A stretch of DNA of 64,000 nt, from positions 942,449,195 to 942,513,194 of the forward strand of contig OY728120.1 in the NCBI GenBank assembly GCA_963277665.1. Reading direction: 5' to 3'. The notes under the pieces are model-generated. The model was not told the origin of the DNA and did no database searches. It saw nothing but the letters and a program-made list of their open reading frames with translations. Below are positions 36,865-48,890 of the stretch, piece after piece; positions within the stretch are counted from its first letter, which is position 1, and each line of letters starts with the position of its first letter. The position numbers and the translations under genes were made by a program. The stretch comes from Viscum album (taxonomy: Eukaryota; Streptophyta; Magnoliopsida; Santalales; Viscaceae).

Positions 36865-39800
36865 TGTTTAATTTCCTTGTTATGTTGATTTTTATTTCAA
36901 AATTGTATCCTCTCTTAAAATATTATATTTGAATGTATGAATGAAATACAAGACCAAGAACTAATAGAAATATAATATCCTGATAAATTATAATATATTT
37001 ATTATTTTAAATAAATTTTTATATTTGATTTCTTTCAATACCATGAACAATGAGTTAGCATATGTTACATGTAATAACAATTTTCTTCAACGACTTCTAT
37101 TATAGGGAAGACTGAGTTTCAACGAACAATAATATATTTTTGAGATATTACAAAATTAATGTTTATGAATATGATTAACTTAATAATGAATATATATGGT
37201 ATAAAAATCTAAAATGAATTATTTAGTTACGAATTAATTATAAATGAATATGAAAACTGATGGAATATTAGGGAAAATGATATAATTTTTATACTCAAAA
37301 AGATGTATTACACAAATAATTTTAATTAATTAAAATTAGTTTGTGGTATTAATGTAATATATATATATTATATACAAATAAATATATTTTATATTAATCC
37401 AATATATTTTAAAGGATTAAGATAATAACAAACCCAATACTACCCATTGAATATTTTATTTTTATAAAGGCAATTTGTCTTCAATTTGTTGGCGAACAAA
37501 TTTCAAATCAATTTTTTGATCCTTTCAAAAATTATATTTCAAAAAAAACATTTTTCTTATTAATCCAAAAAAATTATCTTATGGTAAATCTTTGTTATTT
37601 TTTGTGAATATTCATTTTTTAATTAATTTGGAAAAATACTGAATTTTAGTTCTAAACCACTACATTTAATTTATTCATAATAATATATTATATTTTAAAT
37701 AAGTTTTAAATATTATTTTTATTATTTTTTTCAGTTTATATAATTTACTACATTTTAATTAATTTCACAATGATATTAACTTTATAAACATATAAATGTT
37801 TTGGATGATTTTACCTTAAATACCTGATTTGTTTTCCCATCTACAAGATTAAATTTTAATTTAATTTTGACACTTATTTTATTGGAATTTTTATAAATGG
37901 ATTTAACCTTTTTGAAGATTTATTTATAATATATAATATGTTTATCGTAGTTTTTTATAAAATATATTACTGAATTTAATTAAAATTAATTACAATGATT
38001 ATGGTAAAATATTTCTTAATAAGAGACTAAGCCTTAATTTTAAGGCACAAAAAAACCTATACACTTGAACATGATCCATTTTACTGAAATAAATAATCCA
38101 TATACTCCATTAGATTTAATTGTTTCTATTATTATATCTAATTTCAAAGGAAAAAACATAGGTGGAATTTTCTTTCCCAAAATTTACATGAGTTTCACTC
38201 TTCCACCACTAGAAAATGACCCCCACTCCTCCAAATTCCTCACACATCTCAAGCCACATTGTGTCAATAAATATCTTTCAAAAAAGTTACTAAATGTTTT
38301 TACACTATTTATAAAATAATCATATTGGGAATAAAACAAGCCATGCAATTCTATTTGTATAAGCCAAAATAAGATAGCTAATTTGGAGGTTAAAAACATT
38401 CTCAATATCTTTTGTTTTATTTCCATTCTTCATCCCATCAACTATTATTATTATATTAATGTATTAAAATAACATTATCATAAATATAACAGTATTTTAT
38501 TATTATAATGGTTATACCCACACTTACAGAAACTTCCATCTAATTGGTAATGAAATAAATATTTCTGTGTATATTGAACTACCGCCTCAAAAAATGAAGA
38601 TTTTTCAAAATTTTCATTACCAACTATCACTGTGGAAATTATGATAGTCACTTTAATTTTGTATTGGATATATTATATATACAATTTATTTATAATTATG
38701 TATTAATTATATCAAACAAACCTATATACTTTCAATTTTTTGTAAAAATGATAACATCGTTTATGGAATTGTGGACTGTCACCCCTCGAGGAGATGTGAT
38801 TTGTTCACATAATAATCTAATATATAAATGATGTTTTTAATTAAAAACTACTGACATAAAGTACCCATAAAAGATACTAATTAAATAGTTATATTTATTA
38901 AAATATAATATATATCAGTTTCTTACTACCCATTTACACACTTGAAAATTGAAAACATTGCTCACAGACATATGGACTACCACCCCCTCAACATGATTTT
39001 ATTTCTATTATAAAACAATAATTATATATATAAGTATATATGATTATGTAATATTGTATTTATTATACTATTACCATTATATAATGATATAATTCTGTTT
39101 ACATTTTTCTATAATGATCATTGAAAAATCTAGACATTACTTATGCATACATAAAACCTATCATCTCCATGATTGTAATATTGGTTCAGTTTTCATAATA
39201 ATATTTAAAGATTCGTTTTAAAATTATAATTTATGTATAGACCTATTATATTTATCATGATATTATTATGTATATGTTCATTAAATTACCCTTTGGACAA
39301 TAGTTGACCTACCAATGTGTTTTTTGGCACATAAACCAAATTTGGTCAAAATAACCAACATACCAAAATCAGTTTAAGTAGTGTTATAAAACATTGTAAA
39401 AATTGAAAAAAAAGTAATGATAAATATGAAATAGTTTTCAATAAAGTATATAATTGACATAAGTTTATTATATAATAATTTATATTATTTCAACCCAAAT
39501 GAATTGTAATGAATGTGAATTTCATCTCAATTTATATTCTGTTGATACTTATTTGTTTTTATGAACTAATTTACTTTTATTGGGTTTATACACAAAATTT
39601 GGACATTTTATGTCATTAATATATTTACATTTATTGTATTATATGTTTTTTTTTCATATTATTACTTCATGGGTATTATGATATAATTGATTCAATGTGC
39701 AATGGGTCACTTTGGAATGTTTAATGATAATGTTCCTAAAGAATGATCTTAATGATTATATTTTTAATATCACTTTCTTTTGTGATTGTTAAATTTATCT

Positions 39801-40718
39801 TGAAAAATAAATTTATTTTAATCATTTTCCATCTAATATTTACATGTATACACATATTATCATACAATGAATATTAGTATTTCCTCAATTGTATATCAGT
39901 TTTACCAACGATGTTCACTTTGAAAATTATTTAACTAACTGGGGAATTAATAAAAAATATGTATTCTTTAATCTACATATTTATTTGAAAAATAATATTG
40001 GTTATTTTGATTAATTGATATGAATAATTCTTTTAATTTATAAATATGGATGGATCCCATAATTTATATATTTCATCAATGAATCGAAAAGTTTTTACGA
40101 GACAAAGAAGTTGTCCAATCCAAATAGGTGTTTATCAAGAGTTTGAAATTATCTTGTTAAAGGTCTTGATAGTACATGATTTTATGAACCTTAGACATTA
40201 ATTCCATTAATAAATTATTTACCTCAATTAGTTTTAGTTATTATTCATTAATGATATTTTTTGTTGACATATCTATGGATATATTTCATTTTCATTTCAT
40301 TGATTTGATGTCTTATGTTCCTGTTTTTTTCCTTGTCATGTTGATTTTTCCTTATCTAGGTAATGAATCGCTTGTGTATTAAGTTAATTACCATTCTAGG
40401 TTAATTTATTCTTATTGATTAAATATTTATTTCACATTACATAACCATAATGAGAATTTTGTCTCACCCATATTGTGTTTTTTCTCATCATCTTATGAAG
40501 AATAAATATTTGAAAAAACATAAAATGATGTTGTTTCTTTTATTTTATTATGTATCATGACTTATTATATAATTCCCAAAATATTATGGGTAATGTATAT
40601 GTTATCTGGATTTACAGGACCGATAAACTGACCGAACCTTCAAGATATGATTCCTTATAATCATGCAAATGCATTAAAATAATGCATTGTCTCTAGGATT
40701 CTGGTGTTGGGGCATTAC
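36865..40718 (+). mobile_element. Family D LTR element, 5' LTR
   Basis: This aligns with 43369-47255 at a nearly constant offset of about 6500 bases. Shared landmarks are the GAACAATAATAT region (37120 and 43620), the ACTACCACCCCCTCA and ACTACCGCCCCCTCA phrases (38975 and 45306), TTTTTGGCACA-AAACCAAATT (about 39320 and 45870) and an end in GGGGCATTA. The length is about 3.85 kb. The exact first base is uncertain: TGTTTAATTT at 36865 is chosen because it gives a length close to that of the other copy. A GTTGATATCCAAG primer-binding-like site follows at once. Confidence 0.7.
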
Positions 40719-40733
40719 TGTTGATATCCAAGG
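40719..40733 (+). promoter_or_regulatory. Degraded primer binding site, family D
   Basis: GTTGATATCCAAGG directly after the LTR resembles the GTTGGTATCAGAGC site complementary to the 3' end of initiator Met tRNA, with several substitutions. Confidence 0.5.
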
Positions 40734-41599
40734 ATGTTTACCAGCAACCTTGGAAACTATATTTTGATAACATAGATTTGTGAATATAGACATGTGATAT
40801 AATTTGGAGATAATCATAGATTAACACTCTGTAATTTTGGTAACATATAGATTATGTGAGTATTACTAGAAATAAATGTATGTCAAGATAGTACAAGTCG
40901 GCATTGTTGAGGAATAGAAGTAACCAGGGGTATAAACTCAAACAAGCTTTGTTGGGCTTGGCTCGGAGTAATCTTGTATTGGAAAATGGGAATTACTATG
41001 CACCTGATTTGAGATTCCTGATGGATATTCACCAGATATTTCACATTTTCATTAATTACAATTGTGAGGGATTTGAAAGTAAATATTTCTCCAAAGCAAA
41101 CGAATGTTATCATTCTAGGATTTATGATGCATAAATTTATGTTATGTGGAATAACATATATAGAATTATAAATTTTCATAATATTAGGATATAATCTAGT
41201 ATATTCTATTTCTTATAAATGGTTATTGGAAGGAATAATGGTGTCAATACTCATGGAAAATGTTGATGATCCTTGTTGAGTAATTAAATGTTGATGGAAT
41301 TAGAACTGAGAATGTTATGGATATATTAGAGAAACATGGTCAAATTATATAAAATAACATTTTTTAGAATAGTGAAACCTATTCCATGGAGAGAATTTCT
41401 TTTTCTTTATTGTTTTATGTGGAATAATCCCCCATCATTTAGTAGTACTTATTATCAAATTGTAGCTGAGTAATGAATTAAATCACTAGATAGGATAATT
41501 ACGGCCTTGGAATTCAAAGGAAAAGAAAGGTAAACTGTTGGTCTATTCTCTCTATGATGATGTTGATATATGACTATCCATGATCCAAAATACTCGGGA
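40734..41599 (+). other. Family D leader and upstream gag region
   Basis: A 76-codon plus-strand frame (40904-41134, RNRSNQGYKLKQALLG) and a minus-strand frame over it are open but unrecognised. It is probably the start of gag or its leader. Confidence 0.35.
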
Positions 41600-42235
41600 A
41601 TAAAAGGAAATATAAATCATGTAATGGAAATCATCTAAGGATACATTATTTGATAAATACGTCTTACATGATCAACAATTTGAGGTGAATACAAATTTGT
41701 TCAGATTAAAGTAAAATGACGATGAGAGAGTTGAGGATAATAAAGCTACCTTTACGAGGATGTCTATGTATGCTATGAAATATATTCAGAACATAGAGAA
41801 CATGATTGACTACTTCTTTGTAGGTCTTAGGCCAAATATTATAAGGGAAGTAGTTTCTAAGAATTTTTCATTATACAAAGATATAGGTTTATATGCCATC
41901 AAAAGTGTGAAGTAATTATATAGATCTATTTTATTATAGGGAGAGAAAGAGACGAAGAGGTCTTCTAAACACCCCTAAAAATTAATTGAGTCAATGAATA
42001 TGAATGGAATGAATGATTTTTCAATTTATAATAACTGTGCAAATAATCAACTAGGTAAATTCTTGGAAGGATTGAGAGTTGTTTTATATGTGTGGTGAAA
42101 AGGGCCACCAAGAAGTGGAATTCAAAGGGGTGACTTAAAACACTAGTATTCAGTGTTACAACTTCAATTATATGGAGAACTATGCAAAAGAATTCGGTAT
42201 GTGTCATTAGAATATACCTCATATGAAGATAACAG
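41600..42235 (+). pseudogene. Ty3-gypsy gag remnant of family D
   Basis: This matches the retrotransposon gag domain: DTLFDKYVLHDQQF, then FRLK-ND, then YFFVGLRPNIIREVVSKN and LYKDIGLYAIKSVK (about 41630-41915). Two zinc knuckles follow. At 42082-42123 the text is F-YM-C-GEKG-H-QEVE-F, and at 42154-42195 it is C-YN-F-NYME-N-YAKE-F. In the CX2CX4HX4C pattern the first keeps only one cysteine and the histidine, the second only its first cysteine. Both knuckles share a frame with one TAA between them. No protease, reverse transcriptase or integrase follows before the 3' LTR, so the element depended on others for copying even when intact, unless pol was deleted later. Confidence 0.72.
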
Positions 42236-43368
42236 ATCTTGGTCAAGCATATGTTCTTGAAATATGTTGTTATGTTAAATTATTTATTATGTTCCTATTA
42301 TATTAATTATGAAATTTATATGGATAGTATTTTAGTATTTTTTTCAGAAAGGATTTGACATCATTTAATGAATAGAAAATTGAAATTTTATTTAGTATAA
42401 GTGTAAAAATTTTGGAAAACACATGACTAAGGAAAATACAACCCTTAATATGTCCCTAATGTTGGGATAATGAAGAATAAATTATTGATTTGTACAAGTG
42501 ATGACTACATTGGAACTAATTAATAACTAGTCTGCATGTTGTCTATGATATCACTGATTATGTTTAAAAAACATTTAGATTTAAGGGATATTTCAAATAA
42601 GACGTGTCTTATTTAATGAATAAGTTATAATTAGTGTTTATAATAAGGTTTTATGGTGATTTATGTTATTACCATATTACAAGCGGATACAAGATGAATG
42701 TGTTCACATACTCTGCATGTAATGATTATAGAGCTACATCATTTTGATTGAAGTATAATGATAAGTTCATTTTCTAAATTTAGTGACCTTTTATCTAATG
42801 TCTTTCATAATAATCTTTTGAAAAATTTAACCATTTATGAAATGTATAAAGTTGGACTTTTGATATGTATTTATAGATTGATATATTACATCATTATATA
42901 AAAAATATTTTACTGAGCGATGAATTAGAAATGGTTTAAGGTGTATCAAAGAAACATATTGGGTCTATATAAATGTATATTATCTTTGATTCTTACAGTG
43001 TGAATGACGTTTTCAAATCTAGGGAAAAATGATCTTGAAATAAAAATGTTGTCCTAATATATTCATTTTTATGATATCATTGATCGTTATTCGCACCTTT
43101 GGTTTATGGTTTTTTGGTTAAAATATTTATTATGATCATTTTATTTAACACCCTCTATCTAAACATGGGTTTTTTATTTATCTTCATTATACTTATATCT
43201 ATTTCCCACCTAATTTCTCCAAATAAGGAACCTAGTTACATAAATATCATACTTTCCTTTCTTTCATATAATAAAGATGTGAGATGAAACATTTTTATGA
43301 TGTTGTTATTTCCACAATAATTTATTTTCAAATTTTATAATACAATTATCACTTTTATATTTTGAGGA
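42236..43368 (+). other. Family D interior, no recognised coding
   Basis: This covers the interior between gag and the 3' LTR. No pol domain was found on either strand. The end reads TTTTGAGGATG, a weak purine tract just before the LTR start. Confidence 0.45.
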
Positions 43369-44744
43369 TGCAATTTAATTAAGGTGTGGATAATTTAATA
43401 CCTTGATCTTCTAGGGAAAAAATATTGTATTTGATAGCATGTATGACATGAAACACCAAGCGTGTAATGGAATAAAATACCCTGAGTATTTATAAGATAT
43501 TTTCTATTTTAAATAAATAAAATCTATTTTAAATCTTTCAATTTATGCGAAAATGGGTTATAGTGTGTTACATGCAACAAAAAGTTTCTTCAATGACTTG
43601 TATTATACACAAGATAATGTTTCACAGAACAATAATATGTTATTACAATATTTTTATAATAACATAAAACCTAGATGTTAAATTTGTGTTTATGAATATT
43701 ATTAACTAACATATGAAAATATATGGTTTAAATTAACATTAACTGAATTCATTGGTTATAAATTAATTAGAAATTAATATGATAAAATATTAAATATAAA
43801 GGAAAATTATATTATTCTTATACCCAAAAAGTTATTTTCCCCAAATAAAATATATTAAATAAAATTTTTACTCTAATTAATGTGATATATATGTTATATA
43901 TTCATTAAATTATTCACTATATTCATCCAATATATTTTTTAGGATTAATATATGATCAAACCCACTATTATATATAAAATACTGTATTTTTATAAAGGTA
44001 TATTTTCTATCTTTTAATTGAGAAGCCATATTAAATTAAAATATTGAAACATTACTAAATTTAATTTGTCAAAATAAACTTTAAATTTGGAATTAAAATA
44101 TAAAAACTTTCTTAGGGTAATTTTTTTGTATTTTTCTATAAATATTCTTTTTTTATATAATAATGGGAAATACTGATTTTTTGATCGAAACTACATTTTC
44201 ATCTAATTTATCAGTTTAGGTAATTTATATTTTAAATTGGATTTACTATTTAATTTGATTATATATTTATCAATTGATAATATTTAATTCATTTGAATCA
44301 AGTTCATTTTAAAATTTACTATAAAAATATAGTAAACCATTGGATGTTTTTAACTAAAAAACTCACATTGTCGTCTTGTCTATTGGATTATATTTACAAT
44401 ATTTTGGTCAATTATGGGAATGTTATTTGTAAAAATTTATTCAATATTATGAATAATTATAATTTATAATGTCTAATATGTTCAACATTTTTTTATCAAA
44501 TATATTAGTGAATGTAATTAAAATTATATACAAATTTTGAGGTAAAATTTAGCTTAGTAAAAAAATAAACCATAATCTTAAAGACCAAAATAAACTAAAC
44601 ATTTTTTCAAGATATTTTTTGGAAAAATTTAGACTCTATACTCCCTTTTATCGACATTGGTCTTTTATTGGATCCACTATCAATGGAAAAAAGTGGTTGG
44701 AATTTCCTTTCTCCAAATTTACGAGAGTGTCACTCCTCCTCCAA

Positions 44745-44752
44745 TATAAAAG
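44745..44752 (+). promoter_or_regulatory. TATA box in the family D 3' LTR
   Basis: TATAAAAG is followed by a C-rich CCACCCACTTACCCACACATCTC stretch that closely matches the sequence after the TATA box of family C. In the 5' LTR the equivalent position near 38207 reads CTAGAAAATG. Confidence 0.6.
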
Positions 44753-45433
44753 GCCTCATATCCACCCACTTACCCACACATCTCGAGAAAATATGGATCA
44801 TCCAAAATCTACCAAAATTTCAAATAAAAATTCAACCCCTAATCATAGAATACTATCCTTGTACATAATGAAATCCAAGTTTACCTTTTTGTACAATCCT
44901 AATGTAGTTACCTGATTCAGAGGGAAAACACATCCTCGAGCTATTTAGTTTTATTTCTAATCTCCAACACATAAAATATTATGATTATAATATTTTATAA
45001 AAATAAATTAATTGTATATATACTATAATTTTTTATGCTAATATTTATATATAAAACTAAACAAAAGTTCATATAATGTATAAAAAACATATTATTTCTG
45101 TGTACAATGAACTACATCCTCACGAAATGATGATTGTTCATTTATACTTTACCACATTCCATGGTAGACATTATGATAAAAAACAATTTATAAATTTTAT
45201 AAATTATATTTATAATTTCTTTATACTTATACAATTATTTTGTAAAACATACCTCTAAACATTACATTTTTTGTAATATTTATATCATCGTATTTGAAAG
45301 TGTAGACTACCGCCCCCTCAATGAATTGTGATTCTTTCATAGTATACATGAAACATTTAAAGGATGTAATTAATTAAACACATGTGAAATAAGAAAACTA
45401 TATATGAAATTAATTACATAATTACCTTTCTGA

Positions 45434-45462
45434 AAATATAATATATATATATATATATATTT
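45434..45462. repeat. TA microsatellite
   Basis: A run of alternating A and T about 28 bases long in the family D 3' LTR, absent at the matching place in the 5' LTR. Confidence 0.8.
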
Positions 45463-47255
45463 CATTTTTTATGTTACCCATTAACACACAAGAAAAGTGA
45501 TAACCTTATTCATTGATATGTAGACTACAACATCCTCGACATGATTTGATTTTATTTACCTAAAAATAATTTTACTTAAAATTTTATATGATTAATTAAA
45601 ATTATATTTATGATATTATTATCATTATGTAAGGGTATAGTTATACATACTTTTTTCCATAACGTTCATTGAAAAATGAAAACGTTACTCACGTGTATGT
45701 ACGGCCTACCATCTCCCTGATTGTAATGTCAGGTAATTTTCTGTAATTGTATTTAATGATTAATTTTAAAAGTATAATTTCTGTATAAGAATATTAATTA
45801 TGTCACGATATTAATCTGGATATGTTTATGTAATGGAATTTTTTCCCATGGTTTACCTACTAATGTGATTTTTGGCACAAAAACCAAATTCTTTCAAAAC
45901 AACAGAAATAAACATAATTGGCTTAATAGTTGTATACAAAATATTATAAATTGAAATAAAATTATTGATAAAAATGAAACTTTTATCAATAATGTAGATA
46001 ATTAACATATTTTTTTATATAGGAATCTAATGTACATTGAACCAGAAGAAAATTCAAGGGAATAGAATTTCATCAAAATTTACATTCCCTTGAGAATTAT
46101 TTTATTTTATGAACCAATTCAAATTTATATGATGTAAAGATTACCTTTATCAATTTATATAATGTATATACCTACTCTACATATATTATAGGTTTCAATT
46201 AATATTATTTTATCTTGGAGATTATGATTTAAATGCTTAAAAGTATTATGGGACACTGTAATTTTTAAGGATTTTTATCCTTAAGAATGTTCATCATGGT
46301 TATCTTTGAAATCTCAACTTATTTTGTGATTTTTTAAATTATATTAAAAGAATCAATTTATTGTAATCATTTTTCATTGAAAAATTAATTTAATAACTAT
46401 ATTATCCTAAAATGGATATTATTATTTCATAAAATTCATATCATTTTCACATATAGTGTTCACTTTGGGAGTTTTTAAATTTAATTTTGAATTATTGATG
46501 AATATATACTCATTATTAAATATAGTTATCTAATAAGGAATATTCATTTTTTTTATTAATCAATATTAGGAATTAATTGGGCTACTAATTATTGGTGGAT
46601 CCATCTATTTATATTCCTCACTAACGCATGAACAGGTTATCATGAGAAAAATATGTTGTCGAAATTAAATGGGTTACTATCCATTGTTTTAAACAATATT
46701 GGGAAAGTTATTGATGGTATAGGTTTTCATGTTTCCCTGATATGACTTACATTATGTGACAATTTCCCTCATTTATTTTTATTTATTATCCATTAATGAT
46801 ATTATTCATCAACATATCCATGGATACATTTCATTTTCCGTTCATTGATTAGATTGCATGTGTTCCAATTTATTACCTTACCATATTGATATTCGATATG
46901 TATTTATTGAATATAATGCTTTTTAGTTTATCACCATTCCATGTTAATTAATTCTTATTTATTCATTATTTATTATGATTTAACTTCCCTTACCATGATT
47001 TTTAGTTTGCCCTTATTATGTTTGTCCCTAGGTTATGAAGAATAAATCCTTAAATAACATTCAAGGATGTAGTTTACTTTATTTTATTATTTATAATTTT
47101 TGTATTTTTTCCCACTATATTATGGGTATCATATTTGTAACATGGATTTCAAAGATGGCTAAAAATAACCGTCCTTTATGACTTGATTCCTGATAATCAT
47201 GCCAATGTAATAAAATAATACATTGAGTCTATGATTTTGGGGTGGGGGCATTAAA

Positions 47256-48890
47256 AATAGAGTTTATGGATAATAGAGATGGTAATCCATGATATTTCCC
47301 TCCACTACCCACAAATAATTCATCTTAAAGAGTCCTTCCATCCAAAAATAAGCTTGAAGATCCTAAAAAAGGTTAAAGTTGTGTTTGTGCGGACTATGGA
47401 ATGAGCTCATGGATGCTTGAATTTGGAAAAATAATGCTTGGATCTACTAGATGAGGAGATGAAACTGTTTTTGTGTGTGTATACAAGAGGCATCCATGGT
47501 TTAGGCTTTTGATCTACTAACATTATGAGATGTATTACAAACATGAATGGAACTTTACTTCACCTTCAATATTGGGAATTTTTCAGGGGGAACTATTCAT
47601 TTTTTGAAAAATAGTTTCATCCAATATATTTTCAAAGAACCAACATTAGATACAAGTTTTCCACCTCCTCTAATGCTTCATCTATGAGATATTTCATACA
47701 CCATAGATATAACACACTAGATATTGAATATATGCCATCGAAGAATCATGAACATGAGATCATATTTTCTACTATGTTCCTTAGCTACCATGGGTTACTT
47801 CCAATACCTTAAAATACCGCAATGATAACTTTCAAAGCGGAACAATTACTAGCTCTCTGTTAAAGATCCCAATAGACACTGGGAAGAGTGGAGGACTCAG
47901 AGGAGGTCTTCCCTCACCACTTTCACACATTATTAACCAATTATATTCCCCCATTAAATCCATGAAATAATATACCCAATGTCTTATATATCTCCATCGA
48001 ATCCTAGGAAATCCCTGAAAATAATAAGACAACATCTTCATCATTAGTCCCTAATAAATTCATACATACCACAATAAAGAAGGTCTTTGTTACCCATAGT
48101 ATCATCACAAGATTTACAAATATAAACTAGAAAAATATTTCCAAATAATGAGTAGATAATTGAAACATGTTATGGTAACCTAAGGTTCTTATCTATAAAT
48201 AAAGTGGTGGTCTTCTACACTACTAAGGTTGGGGGTTGAAGTTCCACTAATGGAAGAAGAGGCATGCTACCACGCCGCTACTGCATATCATATTCTTTTT
48301 TTAATTTTATTTTACAATTAATTTCTTCTGTAATTGAAAGATATTTTATATTTAATTCATACATATTATTTTCTTATGAGATCTAACTTCTTATTATTAT
48401 ATGTTTTCTTCTTATTATTATTTTATTCTCAATTATCCCTATTTTGTTATTTAATTTTAATCGTTAATTTATTTTTTCCTATATTCCTTCCATTTATTTT
48501 TTTATTCTCAATCTGTCTCCCCCTTCACAAACTTTTTTGTATTTTGGTGATTTATATGTTTACATTTTTTTCATATATTCTTATGAAATTTTTATTTTAT
48601 TGTTTTATCTTATGTTATTTATCACTTATTCTCACATTTGTGACCTCTTTACCTCAATAATAAGGGATTGATTTGAGGCATGGCCCAAGCTATGTTGGTT
48701 GTTCATGAATAAATAATTAATGTTTAGTTTTTTTAGGGTATATGTGAGTTTTAGGAACAAGTGTGGTGATTTTCCTCCAATACATGCAACTGAATTCTAT
48801 TTTTATCCATTTATTTATATATTTTACCTCCCCAACATTTATTTTATTCTCCTCAAATGGTTTTGTTGATAAAATCATTATAAGAAACAA
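47256..48890 (+). repeat. Family B repeat, copy 2, right part
   Basis: Collinear with 1100-2760 of copy 1: TTAAAGAGTCCTTCCATCC or TCTAAAGAGGCCATCCATCC, TTTTGATCTACTAACATTATGA, CTACACTACTA near 48217, the T-rich tract and a GTGGTGA phrase near 48762. A TATA-like CTATAAATAAAG lies at 48194-48205. Downstream, the 108-codon plus-strand frame at 48334-48660 is a hydrophobic by-product of the T-rich tract. Confidence 0.5.

Larger units (their letters stand above)
43369..47255 (+). mobile_element. Family D LTR element, 3' LTR
   Basis: This is the partner of the 5' LTR, about 3.89 kb long. It begins TGCAATTTAA and ends GGGGGCATTA. It keeps a TATA box (44745-44752) that the 5' copy has lost, and a GTGTATGTACGGCCTACCAT motif near 45690 that resembles one in family C. 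The copies differ strongly, so the insertion is old. Confidence 0.7.

Noticed and set aside
48334..48660. 108-codon hydrophobic frame that looks like a membrane protein
   Set aside because: It comes from the T-rich tract of family B (TTT and TTA codons); the same tract in copy 1 is not open.
820..48890. Family B copies as the two LTRs of one giant element
   Set aside because: They are about 46 kb apart with several unrelated elements in both orientations between them, so two separate insertions are far simpler.
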